Positions 1-8,907 are shown, counted from the first letter of the stretch. The stretch: 41,989 nt of DNA from Bacteroidota bacterium (GCA_024642705.1 JAHEAQ010000041.1:1-41989), one strand, 5' to 3'. Program-made: numbers and translations. The notes: generated from the letters alone by a model not told the origin.

Positions 1-593
1 ACTCCTGTTGAAATTCCACCTCCTGCCGCTGGCAGTACTAACATTTTAGTGGTTTGCCATTTGCTTGCCCCCATTCCATATGCTGCTTCCCTAACAGAAT
101 TAGGAACTGCTTTGATTGCTTCCCTCGTTGCAACAATTATAATAGGTAGAATCAATAATGCAAGGGTAAAAGACCCAGCCAATAAACTGCCACCCATCCG
201 AAAATTTCTAACAAAAATTTCTAATCCCAAAATTCCGTAAATAACAGATGGTACTCCTGCTAAATTTGAAATGTTTATTTCAATAATATTATTAAGCCAG
301 CTCTTGTTGCTATATTCTTCTAAATAAACACCTGCTGCAACACCTAGTGGAATTGAAATAATTGCTGTAAGCCCAAAAATCCAAAGCGAACCTGTCCATG
401 CAGTCAAAATCCCTGCTTTCTCTGCTTTCCTTGATGGTAAATCACTTAAAAACTGCCAATTAATTCTGCTTATTCCATCAGAAATAATACTTCCAATGAA
501 TACGACCAGCAGAATTACTCCTATTAAAGTGCATAGGATACCGAAATAGTTGAATGCTTTATCAATAATCCTGTTTTTTTGACTGTTATTCAT
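1..593 (-). CDS. pstA: Phosphate ABC transporter permease PstA (3' part beyond window)
   Basis: Inner-membrane permease of the high-affinity phosphate importer PstSCAB. The frame opens at ATG 593 (MNNSQKNRIID) and stays open to base 1, giving 197 codons; the family is usually about 280-300 residues, so the C-terminal third is missing. Visible family features are a hydrophobic first helix (YFGILCTLIGVILLVVFIG), the stretch IPLGVAAGVYLEEY, and the permease (EAA-like) loop ending REAAYGMGASKWQT. Its ATG overlaps the stop of pstC by 8 bp (ATGAATAA), so the two are probably translationally coupled. pstB and phoU would be expected just beyond the left edge. That is inference from the usual operon order. 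Confidence 0.93.
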   Translation of the reverse strand, partial: MNNSQKNRIIDKAFNYFGILCTLIGVILLVVFIGSIISDGISRINWQFLSDLPSRKAEKAGILTAWTGSLWIFGLTAIISIPLGVAAGVYLEEYSNKSWLNNIIEINISNLAGVPSVIYGILGLEIFVRNFRMGGSLLAGSFTLALLILPIIIVATREAIKAVPNSVREAAYGMGASKWQTTKMLVLPAAGGGISTG

Positions 594-1461
594 ATTTCTG
601 TTGGTATTTGTTTCTGACGTAAAATCCTATATTGTTCAAAATAAACGTAAATACAAAAAGTGCTAAACCAACGGCAAAAATGGTTCTGTATTCTATTGAA
701 CCGTGAGGCACGTCCCCTAAACTTACTTGGATGATATAACCAGTTATTGTTTCTATGGTTTGCAAAGGATTAATCGTCAAATTCGGTTGTTGACCAGCTG
801 CAATGGCCACAATCATTGTTTCTCCAATAGCTCTTGAAATTGCCAATACTATTGAAACGATAATTCCTGATGAAGCAGACGGAACCAAAACTCTGAAGGC
901 AGTTTGAAATTTTGTTGAGCCCATTCCATATGAAGCATCTTTTAGGGATTTCGGAACAGCATACAATGCATCTTCACTTAAGGAAGAAATCATCGGCATG
1001 ATCATAATCCCCATGACAATTCCAGCAGATAACGCATTAAATGGAGATATTTCTGGAAACATTAATTTTAGAAAAGGTGTAACAACTGTCAATGCAAAAA
1101 AGCCATATACTACAGTTGGGATGGCTGCCAAAATTTCCAACGCTGGTTTTACATAACTTCTAAATTTAATCGGAGCATATTCGCTTAAATAAATAGCAAT
1201 AGTTAACCCTAGGGGTAAAGCCACAAGAATAGCAATTATGGTAGTCAGAATTGTTCCAGAGAGCAAAGGAAGGACTCCATAATTTTTATTGGTGAATAAT
1301 GGAGTCCATTCTTTATTTGTCAGAAATTCTAAAAGAGATACATCTTTAAAAAAAACAATAGATTGAGAAAGCAATACCCAAATAATACCAAAAGTTGTTA
1401 AAATGGTTATTATCGCACAAAAAGCGAGAATGCTTTCAATTATTTTTTCTTTGGTCTTCAA
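586..1461 (-). CDS. pstC: Phosphate ABC transporter permease PstC
   Basis: Second inner-membrane permease of the Pst phosphate importer, 291 aa. The N-terminal helix is at about residues 10-33. It is followed by a periplasmic stretch (FLTNKEWTPLF, typical of PstC) and a BPD_transp_1 domain with several membrane helices. The coupling loop reads PKSLKDASYGMGSTKFQTAF, the contact site for the PstB ATPase in this family. The ATG at 1461 follows the pstS stop after only 3 bp, and the 3' end overlaps pstA by 8 bp, so this is one transcription unit. Confidence 0.95.
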   Translation of the reverse strand: MKTKEKIIESILAFCAIITILTTFGIIWVLLSQSIVFFKDVSLLEFLTNKEWTPLFTNKNYGVLPLLSGTILTTIIAILVALPLGLTIAIYLSEYAPIKFRSYVKPALEILAAIPTVVYGFFALTVVTPFLKLMFPEISPFNALSAGIVMGIMIMPMISSLSEDALYAVPKSLKDASYGMGSTKFQTAFRVLVPSASSGIIVSIVLAISRAIGETMIVAIAAGQQPNLTINPLQTIETITGYIIQVSLGDVPHGSIEYRTIFAVGLALFVFTFILNNIGFYVRNKYQQKYE

Positions 1462-1464
1462 TCT

Positions 1465-2433
1465 TTATTTGGTTTGGGTATGTTTTGACACAAATGCTGC
1501 AAAATTTGCAAGTTGTTCTTCATATGTTTCAGACGGCAAAGGAATATATCCTACATCTGGAACAACTATAGCAGCATTTTTAAGATAGAAATTAACAAAT
1601 TCAACTACCTCAGGTTTCATTACACCTGCACTACTTACATAAATAAAAATTGGTCTTGATAAAGGATGATAAGTGCCATCTTTTACCGATTCTAAGGATG
1701 GTTTTACAGGTCCTTCACCTGCATCAACGCCAACTAATTTTAACTTATCAGCATTTTCAAGATAGTAGGCGAGACCAAAAAATCCCATAGCATTCTTATC
1801 TCCAGCAACTCCTTGCACCAACACGTGATCATCTTCACTAGGCATATAATCGCCTCTACTTGCACCTTCTTTTCCATTAATTGCATTTGTGAAATAATCA
1901 AATGTTCCAGAAGCAGTGCCGGGACCCAATAAACTCAAGTTTGCATCAGGATAAGACGGATTCACTTGATTCCATTTCAAGATCTTACCTTGAGCTTCAG
2001 GTTCCCATATTTTCTTTAATTCGGAAATGGTAATATTGTCAACCCAAGTATTTTCAGGATTTACAACAACTGCAAGACCATCAAAAGCTACAGATAATTG
2101 GATGTATTCAATACCATTTTCAGCACACACAGCTGCTTCTTCATCTTTAATAGGTCTGCTTGCATCAGAAATGGAAGTCTCGCCCCTTCCAAATTTCTTA
2201 AATCCACCTCCAGTTCCAGAAACACCAATAGTAACATTAACTTTCGGACTTACAGCCCTGAATTCTTCGGCAATAGCTTCTGTTATTGGATAAACTGTAC
2301 TTGAACCGTCAATTTTAATAGTTCCCTCAAGATTAGAAGCTTCACTAGAACCTTCTTTTGAGGCTGAATCTCCAGCACAAGATCCTAGAATGAATATAAA
2401 TCCTACCAAAAATAGGAATGCGAAATTTTTCAT
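1465..2433 (-). CDS. pstS: Phosphate-binding lipoprotein PstS
   Basis: Periplasmic phosphate-binding protein of the Pst importer, 322 aa. The signal peptide [19 protein letters not shown] ends in an LGSC lipobox (Cys19), so it is membrane-anchored rather than free as in enterobacteria. Phosphate-site motifs are visible: [13 protein letters not shown] near residue 41, [18 protein letters not shown] and [10 protein letters not shown]. The gene starts 20 bp after the porin stop, which places it second in a porin-pstS-pstC-pstA operon. It should therefore follow the PHO-box-like array upstream of the porin, because no separate promoter fits in the gap. Confidence 0.96.
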   Translation of the reverse strand: MKNFAFLFLVGFIFILGSCAGDSASKEGSSEASNLEGTIKIDGSSTVYPITEAIAEEFRAVSPKVNVTIGVSGTGGGFKKFGRGETSISDASRPIKDEEAAVCAENGIEYIQLSVAFDGLAVVVNPENTWVDNITISELKKIWEPEAQGKILKWNQVNPSYPDANLSLLGPGTASGTFDYFTNAINGKEGASRGDYMPSEDDHVLVQGVAGDKNAMGFFGLAYYLENADKLKLVGVDAGEGPVKPSLESVKDGTYHPLSRPIFIYVSSAGVMKPEVVEFVNFYLKNAAIVVPDVGYIPLPSETYEEQLANFAAFVSKHTQTK

Positions 2434-2453
2434 AAATTATTTGATATTTTTTA

Positions 2454-3629
2454 TTAAAAGTCTAATTGAAATCTCATTTCAAAATCAGCAAAATGTTCGT
2501 CGGCTGTTGTTGATCCGATTACATAATTGGCCATTATTCGAGTAGCAGGATTCAAATACCAATTTAAGCCAACAGTATAATCAGTTAATTTTTCGCCAAT
2601 AAATTGGTCATCTTCAAGATTAATAGCTTGGTATCTAAATGCAATTTCCCAAGCACCTATGCTCCCATTTCCAAAATTTTTATAAGGTTTTACCCTGCCG
2701 AATGTTTCATATGTATCATCATATACTCTTGCTTCCCCAGTTAAGAAATAGCTTAATTGTCCATAATAAGAATGGAAATTATTATTTAATCCTGACATTT
2801 GATTTACGCCTCCATTCAGAAATTCTCCTTGCGCAGAAAAAGGGCCAGAAATCAACGCAAATTCAAAATTGATTAAATTGATATTGTTTACTTCTGGAAT
2901 TTTTACACTGGCAAACTTTGGCCCTAAGTGAACCCCTGGTCGAGCTGAAACACTATAATCATTTCCTTCCTCATATCTTGAATTATATCCAAATCCTAAA
3001 TGAACATATTGAATTTTTTCTGGGTTGTTTCCGAAATCTAATTTAGAAGCTATTCTGGCTACTATGTCATATCCATTTTCTAAAGATAAATCATTTCCTA
3101 AATCATCGGAATGACCAAATACCCCAAATTGTAATCCTAATTTACTTCCAGCATACTCTTTGTGTACCATTATGCCGCTATTCCTTTCAGGAGTAAATGA
3201 TATACCATTTGGCCTTTCCATGAATGTCATGTATTTACTGCTTGTCAATGCATCTAATCGAAATGGTTCCTTGAAATGTCCTACTCTTAAATTTCCAACA
3301 ATTGGAATTTCGTTTAATTCAATAAATACATCTTTGAATGCGATTCTACTTGCGAAATCTATATTGATTTTATAACTTACATTACTATATATAGTTCCTG
3401 AGCTAAAAAATCTAACACGCCTAAACTCAGAAAGTACATTTCTGCTTCCATCGGCCTCTTGTATATTTGCCACATCATACATTATCCTGCCTCCAAATTT
3501 TAATTTGAATTGGTTGTCCTCACTATTGACATTGAAACCATTGTTCCATTTTATTTTATGCTGCGCTGATACAGAAATAGAAATGGTGCAGATGATAATG
3601 GATGTCAGAATTAAGATTGTTTTGTTCAT
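2454..3629 (-). CDS. OprO/OprP-type phosphate-selective porin
   Basis: Outer-membrane beta-barrel of the Porin_O_P family, which passes phosphate or polyphosphate across the outer membrane. Starting at ATG 3629 gives 391 aa with a clean signal peptide (MNKTILILTSIIICTISISVSAQ). A TTG 27 bp further upstream is open in frame, but it lies inside the -7 promoter element and is rejected. The mature part starts with FKLKFGGRIMYDVANIQ and shows alternating barrel strands to the C-terminal FEMRFQLDF, an aromatic end typical of outer-membrane proteins. Its place at the head of the pst operon supports phosphate as the substrate. The family assignment is firm; the exact anion preference is inferred. Confidence 0.9.
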   Translation of the reverse strand: MNKTILILTSIIICTISISVSAQHKIKWNNGFNVNSEDNQFKLKFGGRIMYDVANIQEADGSRNVLSEFRRVRFFSSGTIYSNVSYKINIDFASRIAFKDVFIELNEIPIVGNLRVGHFKEPFRLDALTSSKYMTFMERPNGISFTPERNSGIMVHKEYAGSKLGLQFGVFGHSDDLGNDLSLENGYDIVARIASKLDFGNNPEKIQYVHLGFGYNSRYEEGNDYSVSARPGVHLGPKFASVKIPEVNNINLINFEFALISGPFSAQGEFLNGGVNQMSGLNNNFHSYYGQLSYFLTGEARVYDDTYETFGRVKPYKNFGNGSIGAWEIAFRYQAINLEDDQFIGEKLTDYTVGLNWYLNPATRIMANYVIGSTTADEHFADFEMRFQLDF

Positions 3630-3653
3630 GATAAAATTATTAATAAATTTCTG

Positions 3654-3661
3654 CAAAGATA
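3654..3661 (-). promoter_or_regulatory. -7 promoter element for porin-pst operon (TATCTTTG)
   Basis: On the minus strand this reads TATCTTTG, an exact match to the Bacteroidota sigma-ABfr -7 consensus TAnnTTTG. It ends 24 bp before the porin ATG (3629), which leaves a short leader. No TTTG -33 element is visible. The phosphate-box repeats occupy that position, 9 bp upstream, as expected for an activator-dependent promoter. Confidence 0.7.
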
Positions 3662-3670
3662 TTTCAGTAA

Positions 3671-3698
3671 TGTTAAGCCAATGTTAAGTTTTGGTTAA
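3671..3698 (-). promoter_or_regulatory. PHO-box-like array of three TTAAC(A/C) repeats
   Basis: Read on the minus strand, the order is TTAACC-N5-TTAACA-N5-TTAACA (plus-strand positions 3693-3698, 3682-3687 and 3671-3676). The period is exactly 11 bp, one helical turn. This matches the geometry of known phosphate boxes: the Bacillus PhoP box is TT(A/T/C)ACA repeats with 5-bp spacers, and E. coli pho boxes also repeat every 11 bp. It ends 9 bp upstream of an exact -7 element and precedes the porin-pst genes, so a PhoB-family activator is the natural binder. The protein encoded at 12383-13060 is a candidate. Confidence 0.75.
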
Positions 3699-4045
3699 TT
3701 CAACATCTTATTCTGGGAATTTCAACTTTAGATTTTGATAAGTATCTGCAAAAGGCTTTTTATTTAAATATATTGGCGTTAGCGCCAATGAATTCTATAT
3801 AAGAATTTTCTATAAATGCTCAAGACAAAATGCCTATTATAACGCTGGATTTCGTATTTGAGCCACAAATATTGGGATAATTTTCTTATCCTATTATTTT
3901 CAAAATATAAACAGTTGATCTTATTGGTTATTTTTCAATTGCTAGTTCATTTTCTCGAGTTCATTTGGTAGAATTCACATGTGATTTTGCAATTTTCAAA
4001 CCTCTTTTTAAGTTTTATATCTATTAATAATTCATTTAAATAAGT
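3699..4045. other. Intergenic region with one short hairpin
   Basis: This is the divergent gap between the porin operon and the GIY-YIG gene. It holds a 7-bp inverted repeat with a 4-base loop (ATTGGCG TTAG CGCCAAT, 3772-3789), which is GC-rich against an AT-rich background. No T-run follows, so it is not a clear terminator. An open frame on the minus strand (3947-4138) has no signal or domain I recognise and overlaps the GIY-YIG gene, so it is not called. I see no RNA gene or mobile-element trace. Confidence 0.5.
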
Positions 4046-4396
4046 TTGCCAACTAATAAAAGATATTGCGTTTATGTTATTGAATTGTCCAGGAAAGTTT
4101 GGACTGAAAATGAAAAATTTAGAGATGCTAATCCTCAATATAACGGAGTCTTAGAATGTCTTTATGTTGGAATGTCAAGCCGTTCTCCTCAAGAAAGATT
4201 CCAACAACATGTTACTGGATATCGCAATACAAAAGGTCATAAAATATCTTCGAACTTGGCAGAAAAGTATGGATTGTACCTTAGGCCTAGTCTTTACGAA
4301 AAATATAACCCGCTAACGAAAGAAGAAGCAATTAAGAAAGAAAAGCAACTTGCTTTAGATCTGAAGAAACAAAGATATGCTGTTTGGTGGAATTAA
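4046..4396 (+). CDS. GIY-YIG domain protein, probable small nuclease-fold protein
   Basis: A 116-aa single-domain protein. The GIY half is read in YCVYVIEL (residues 7-14) and the YIG half in CLYVGMSS (about 38-45), followed by RSPQERFQQHVTG. The C-terminal part has a conserved-looking Glu-rich helix (EEAIKKEKQLALDLKKQ) that could supply the metal-binding acid. GIY-YIG folds usually nick DNA, but many small ones have no known substrate. The frame starts at TTG 4046: the previous in-frame stop is at 4037 and the first ATG (4172) would remove the GIY strand, so TTG, or another rare start just upstream, must be used. It stands alone, with no restriction or repair partner next to it. Confidence 0.72.
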   Translation: MPTNKRYCVYVIELSRKVWTENEKFRDANPQYNGVLECLYVGMSSRSPQERFQQHVTGYRNTKGHKISSNLAEKYGLYLRPSLYEKYNPLTKEEAIKKEKQLALDLKKQRYAVWWN

Positions 4397-4430
4397 AATT
4401 CATTTGCAACTTAATTATTCAGGAGTGCGT

Positions 4431-4438
4431 TATTTTTG
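4431..4438 (+). promoter_or_regulatory. Candidate promoter for the MtfA-like gene (TATTTTTG)
   Basis: TATTTTTG is an exact TAnnTTTG -7 match. A TTTG stands 24 bp upstream (4403-4406) as a possible -33 element; this spacing is slightly long. The -7 element ends 50 bp before the ATG at 4489. Confidence 0.5.
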
Positions 4439-4488
4439 TAATGCTATTTTATTTAGATTTTATTTTCCCAATTTACATCTAATTGTGT

Positions 4489-5265
4489 ATGGAATATGGC
4501 GTAATTGTATTTCTAATTGTATTGCTAATTTTGGCTCTTATCATCTTTAATGCTAAACGGAAAAACAGAGTTAAGCAAGAAGACTTTCCTGAAGAATGGA
4601 CTAGAATGCTGCATGAAAAAGTTGATTTTTATGCTCAATTAAGCACAGTCGAAAAATTGAGGTTTGAAAAAAACATTACTCAGTTTTTAAAAGATGTCAG
4701 TATTACCGGTATTGAAGTAAGTATTACCGACCTAGATAAATTGTATGTAGCTTCAAGTGCTGTTATTCCATTGTTTGGTTTTCCATTTTGGAGATATAGA
4801 AATCTGAATGAAGTTTTACTCTACAAAGACACATTTAATGAGGAATTTGCAACAGAGGAAGCTAACAGAAATGTGCTTGGTATGGTAGGTTCTGGAGCAA
4901 TGAATAGAATGATGATACTATCCAAACCAGCTTTGCATCAAGGTTTTGAAAATAAAAGTAATAAGTCTAATGTCGGAATTCATGAATTTGTTCATTTATT
5001 AGATAAGGCAGATGGGGAGACAGATGGTATACCTGATGTTCTTTTAGAAAAACAATATTTAATTCCGTGGATAAAAAGAATGCATACAGAAATTGAGGAT
5101 CTCAAAAATGAGAATTCCGACATCAATCCGTACGGAGCAAAAAATGAAGCCGAATTTCTAAGTGTTGTAAGTGAATACTTTTTCAAACAACCTGAATTGC
5201 TAGAAAAAAAACACCCAGAACTGTTTGTGATCTTGGAGAAAATGTATAAACAAGATTTAGCTTGA
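4489..5265 (+). CDS. MtfA-like zinc metallopeptidase (M90 family)
   Basis: A 258-aa protein with an N-terminal membrane helix (residues 4-20, VIVFLIVLLILALIIF) and a cytosolic-type M90 domain. The zinc motif HEFVH is at 165-169 within IHEFVHLLDKADG. A downstream acidic helix NEAEFLSVVSEYFF (about 219-232) supplies the expected third ligand. The stretch VIPLFGFPFWRYRNLNEVLLYKD is typical of the family. In E. coli, MtfA binds and inactivates the repressor Mlc and so affects glucose uptake; whether this homologue regulates anything similar is unknown. ATG 4489 is chosen over TTG 4483, two codons earlier. It is probably a single-gene unit, since the M16 gene downstream has its own -7 element. Confidence 0.88.
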   Translation: MEYGVIVFLIVLLILALIIFNAKRKNRVKQEDFPEEWTRMLHEKVDFYAQLSTVEKLRFEKNITQFLKDVSITGIEVSITDLDKLYVASSAVIPLFGFPFWRYRNLNEVLLYKDTFNEEFATEEANRNVLGMVGSGAMNRMMILSKPALHQGFENKSNKSNVGIHEFVHLLDKADGETDGIPDVLLEKQYLIPWIKRMHTEIEDLKNENSDINPYGAKNEAEFLSVVSEYFFKQPELLEKKHPELFVILEKMYKQDLA

Positions 5266-5308
5266 TTAACTAAAAATTTAGCCAGATCGTCTAAAATTAT
5301 AAATTCAT

Positions 5309-5316
5309 TATCTTTG
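5309..5316 (+). promoter_or_regulatory. Candidate -7 promoter element for the M16 peptidase gene
   Basis: TATCTTTG matches TAnnTTTG exactly. It lies 44 bp after the MtfA-like stop and 55 bp before ATG 5372. No clear -33 TTTG is seen. Confidence 0.5.
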
Positions 5317-5371
5317 GTACTCAAAACAGCACCACACCTAATATATATTAAAACTTAAAAACTTTTCTACA

Positions 5372-8251
5372 ATGAAAAATTCAAATTTTATTTCCATCTT
5401 TTTTTTAGCCATTTTCATTTTCATTTTTGGATCGTGTTCTCCCAAAGTAGCTCAAAAAGGAATTGTTTTAGAGGAATTAAATTCTTCTAAAAACAATGAA
5501 CCGCCAATTGAAACTGTTATTCCTATTGATGATGCGGTAATAATTGGAACTTTAGAAAATGGCATTAAATATTATATTCAAAAAAATACAAAACCTGAAA
5601 AAAGAGCAGAACTAAGATTGGTTATAAATGCTGGATCCATGCAAGAAGATGATGACCAATTAGGAGTGGCTCATTTTGTGGAGCATATGGCATTCAATGG
5701 TTCAAAAAATTTCGCAAAAAATGAATTGGTTGATTTTCTTGAAAGTATAGGAACAAAATTTGGTCCCGACTTGAATGCATACACAAGTTTTGACGAAACA
5801 GTATATATGCTTCAAGTTCGAACGGATAGTATTGAATTATTTGATAAAGGATTATTGGTGCTTTCAGATTGGGCTTCTGGCCTTAGTTTTGACCCCGAAG
5901 AAATAGACAAAGAAAGGGGAGTGGTTACTTCTGAGTGGAGAACAAATTTGAGTGGAGAACAAAGAATGCAACAGAATTATTTCCCTATCATGTATTATAA
6001 TTCTCGATATGCAAAAAGATTGCCAATAGGTACTCCAGAAATTATCAATAATGTAGGTTATGAAACAATTAAAAGATTCTATAAAGATTGGTATAGACCT
6101 GATTTGATGGCTGTGGTAGTAGTAGGAGATATTGATATAAGCTCAACAATTGCGAAGATTAATGAGAATTTTGGCAATATAAAGAATTCATCAATAAACA
6201 GGACAAAAGAAGATAATGGGGTTCCAAAACACAAAGAGACATTAATATCAATCAATTCAGATAAAGAAACTGCTTTTACCATCATTCGCTTAATGTACAA
6301 ACATGATCACATAAAACTCGAAACTGAAGAAGATTTTAGAGCTTCCCTTATTCGTCAATTGTACAATAGAATGTTGAACACCAGATTAGAAGAAATATCC
6401 AAACAAGCAAATCCTCCTTTCTTATTTGCATATTCTGGATATGGTGGGGATGTTGGTGAACTGGATACATATACAGCATTTGCAAATGTTCCTGAAGGTA
6501 AAATCAACTCTGCTTTAGAAATATTGCTGATTGAGAATGAAAGAGCTTTGCGGTTCGGATTTAATCAAGCAGAAATGGAAAGACAGAAAATTGGAATGTT
6601 GGAAAATATTGAACGGCAATTCAAAGAACAGGATAAAATGGAATCAAGAAGAATCGTTAACAGATATGTGTACCATTATCTTCGAGGTAATGCCATTCCA
6701 TCCATAGCTCAACAACTAGATTATTATAAAAAATTCCTTCCTACCATAAATATAGAGGAAATTAATGTTTTAGCAAAAAAATGGATTACCGATGAAAACA
6801 GAGTGGTAGTAATCACTGCTCCCGAGAAAGAGGGTTATATACTACCAAGTGAACAGGAATTATTGGACTTGATTAACGGTGTTGAGAATTTGACAATAGA
6901 CCCATATGAATATGAAGAAATCACAGCTGACCTTTTTGATAAAGAATTAAGTCCAGTCGCAATAAAGGAGGTTAATTTTTTCGAGAAAGTTGGAGTAAAA
7001 GAATTTGAATTGGAAAATGGTGTAAAAATAGTATTCAAACCAACCACTTTCAAAAACGACGAGATTCTTATGAGTGCAAGCAGCGAAGGAGGAACCAGTT
7101 TATATGCAAATGAGGATTATTTGAATGCAAGTGTGGCTTCCCAGATCGTCGATGAATCTGGGTTGGGCCAATTTTCTAGTAGTGATTTGCAAAAAATATT
7201 AAACGGGAAAACGGTTGGAGTGTATCCATATATTAGCTCCTATTATGAAGGACTTTCAGGTTCTTGTTCTCCAAAAGATTTAGAGACACTGATGCAATTA
7301 ACTTACATGTATTTTACGGATATTCGAAAAGATGAGGATGCGTTTAATTCATTTATTTCAAAGCAATCAAGCATTTTTCAAAACATCATGTCTAATCCAG
7401 CTTACTATTTTATGGATCATACCATGAAAATTAAAACGAACAATCACCCAAGAGTAAGTTTTCCAACGCCAGAAGAATTGTTGAATATTAATCATGATAG
7501 AGCGATTGAAATATACAAAGAAAGATTTGCAAATGCTGGAGATTTCAAATTTGTGTTTGTAGGAAATTTTGATGAAAACGAATTAAAATTAATGTGTCAG
7601 AAATATCTTGGAAATTTGCCTTCCACAAATGAAAAAGAGCATTATGTGGATCAAAATATCATATATCAAAAAGGAGAAATTAACGACGAAATTAAAATGG
7701 GTAAAGCTCCTAAAACTCAAGTCGAATTGTTTTTTCATGGACCGTTTGAATGGTCAACTGAGAATGTTTACAAATTCAATTCTATGATTGATGTGCTTAA
7801 CATTAAAATGAGGGAATCAATGAGAGAAGATAAAGGAGGAGTTTATGGAGTTAGGATTAGCGGAAATGCTTCAAAGATTCCAAATAATCAATATATTATT
7901 AGTATTTCATTTAATTGTGATCCTGAAAATACTGAAATGTTGATTGAAACAGCAATGAACGATGTGAAAAATGCTAAAATGAATGGTGCAGAATCTAAAG
8001 ATTTGACAAAAGTGAAAGAAACTCAAAAACAGTCCATGATTAAAAGTTTGGAAGAAAATAGATTTTGGCAAAGCAAATTGGAATTTGTTTATGAAAATAA
8101 TTTGAGTCCAAATACTATTGGTATGGAAGGTTTAGAGCAATCTATCCAAAGTTTGGATTCGAAAGCAATACAAAGTGCTGTTTCCCAATATTTTGGTTCT
8201 GGGAATTATATGAGATTAATCATGAAACCAGAAGAATTGCCGAGCAATTAG
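5372..8251 (+). CDS. M16 (insulinase/pitrilysin) family zinc peptidase, lipoprotein
   Basis: A 959-aa two-half M16 protease. The signal peptide ends in a lipobox (FGSC, Cys22), so the enzyme is anchored outside the cytoplasm. The inverted zinc motif HxxEH is HFVEH at residues 101-105. The third ligand Glu fits E181 in EEIDKERGVV, about 76 residues downstream as in the family. The N-terminal half carries the active site. The C-terminal half (from about residue 550, KEFELENGVKIVFKP) repeats the fold and ends with the substrate-closing domain (REDKGGVYGVRISG). Such enzymes degrade peptides in the envelope; the physiological substrate cannot be read from the sequence. The stop converges on the VOC gene with only 29 bp between them and no terminator hairpin. 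Confidence 0.93.
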   Translation: MKNSNFISIFFLAIFIFIFGSCSPKVAQKGIVLEELNSSKNNEPPIETVIPIDDAVIIGTLENGIKYYIQKNTKPEKRAELRLVINAGSMQEDDDQLGVAHFVEHMAFNGSKNFAKNELVDFLESIGTKFGPDLNAYTSFDETVYMLQVRTDSIELFDKGLLVLSDWASGLSFDPEEIDKERGVVTSEWRTNLSGEQRMQQNYFPIMYYNSRYAKRLPIGTPEIINNVGYETIKRFYKDWYRPDLMAVVVVGDIDISSTIAKINENFGNIKNSSINRTKEDNGVPKHKETLISINSDKETAFTIIRLMYKHDHIKLETEEDFRASLIRQLYNRMLNTRLEEISKQANPPFLFAYSGYGGDVGELDTYTAFANVPEGKINSALEILLIENERALRFGFNQAEMERQKIGMLENIERQFKEQDKMESRRIVNRYVYHYLRGNAIPSIAQQLDYYKKFLPTINIEEINVLAKKWITDENRVVVITAPEKEGYILPSEQELLDLINGVENLTIDPYEYEEITADLFDKELSPVAIKEVNFFEKVGVKEFELENGVKIVFKPTTFKNDEILMSASSEGGTSLYANEDYLNASVASQIVDESGLGQFSSSDLQKILNGKTVGVYPYISSYYEGLSGSCSPKDLETLMQLTYMYFTDIRKDEDAFNSFISKQSSIFQNIMSNPAYYFMDHTMKIKTNNHPRVSFPTPEELLNINHDRAIEIYKERFANAGDFKFVFVGNFDENELKLMCQKYLGNLPSTNEKEHYVDQNIIYQKGEINDEIKMGKAPKTQVELFFHGPFEWSTENVYKFNSMIDVLNIKMRESMREDKGGVYGVRISGNASKIPNNQYIISISFNCDPENTEMLIETAMNDVKNAKMNGAESKDLTKVKETQKQSMIKSLEENRFWQSKLEFVYENNLSPNTIGMEGLEQSIQSLDSKAIQSAVSQYFGSGNYMRLIMKPEELPSN

Positions 8252-8280
8252 AGACTTTCTAGGTTTTATAGATTTGAATA

Positions 8281-8904
8281 TCATTGAATTTCAACTAAAC
8301 CTTTGGGAGTATTTAAAATCAGTTTAATTTTAGGTTCTATTGAACTATTTACTTTTGCATTGACCTTAAAGAATTCTACCACTTTTTGGACTTTAACCGG
8401 ACAAGAATGAGATAAAATTAGCTTTTCAATTTGGCATTCGTGGGCTAGGGCATGAGCAGGATGGATGCTTGAGCCCCAATCAATCAGAAAAGGGAAGACA
8501 TCGGTTTCTTTGCTTACATCGCTTATTCCAAGTTGCCATTCTAAAAGATTTCCATCTGATTTGACTCTGCTACCTTTTTCAATATCGTATTTGAATTTAC
8601 TTTCATGGTTTAAAAAAGCAAGTCCTTTTTTCATTTCAGGATAAGAAACACACCACCTGCTTATCCTTTGAATTTTAGTATTGTTAGTGCCCAACCAGCT
8701 TACATCAATTTCTGGATTTCTTTCTGGATCAGGAGCTAATATTTCAAAATAAGCATTTTCCCCTATCCGAAAAATGGCATTATGGGTACCTTTATTTTTA
8801 TGTTTTCCGCCAATAATTATAGTAGCTCCAGTAATACTTTCGAAATAATTTACACCAGTTTCTAGATCAGAAACTACATAAACAATATGATCAATAGGAT
8901 CCAT
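8281..8904 (-). CDS. VOC / glyoxalase-like domain protein
   Basis: A 207-aa cytosolic protein. The N-terminal part (IDHIVYVVSDLETGVNYFESITG) is the opening beta-alpha-beta unit of the vicinal-oxygen-chelate fold. The metal-ligand candidates are His6 of DHIVY and a Glu in AYFEILAPDP. Overall it resembles the Glyoxalase_3 group (PF13468), whose substrates are mostly unknown. The gene begins 3 bp after the stop of the YfiT-like gene, so the two are probably co-transcribed. Both belong to families linked to thiol or small-molecule detoxification, which is a weak hint of a shared role. Confidence 0.8.
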   Translation of the reverse strand: MDPIDHIVYVVSDLETGVNYFESITGATIIIGGKHKNKGTHNAIFRIGENAYFEILAPDPERNPEIDVSWLGTNNTKIQRISRWCVSYPEMKKGLAFLNHESKFKYDIEKGSRVKSDGNLLEWQLGISDVSKETDVFPFLIDWGSSIHPAHALAHECQIEKLILSHSCPVKVQKVVEFFKVNAKVNSSIEPKIKLILNTPKGLVEIQ

Positions 8905-8907
8905 AAG

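Noticed and set aside
4041-4048. TAAGTTTG, an exact -7 match before the GIY-YIG gene
   Set aside because: It overlaps the only usable start codon, so transcription from it would exclude the start. Probably chance, though noted in the findings.
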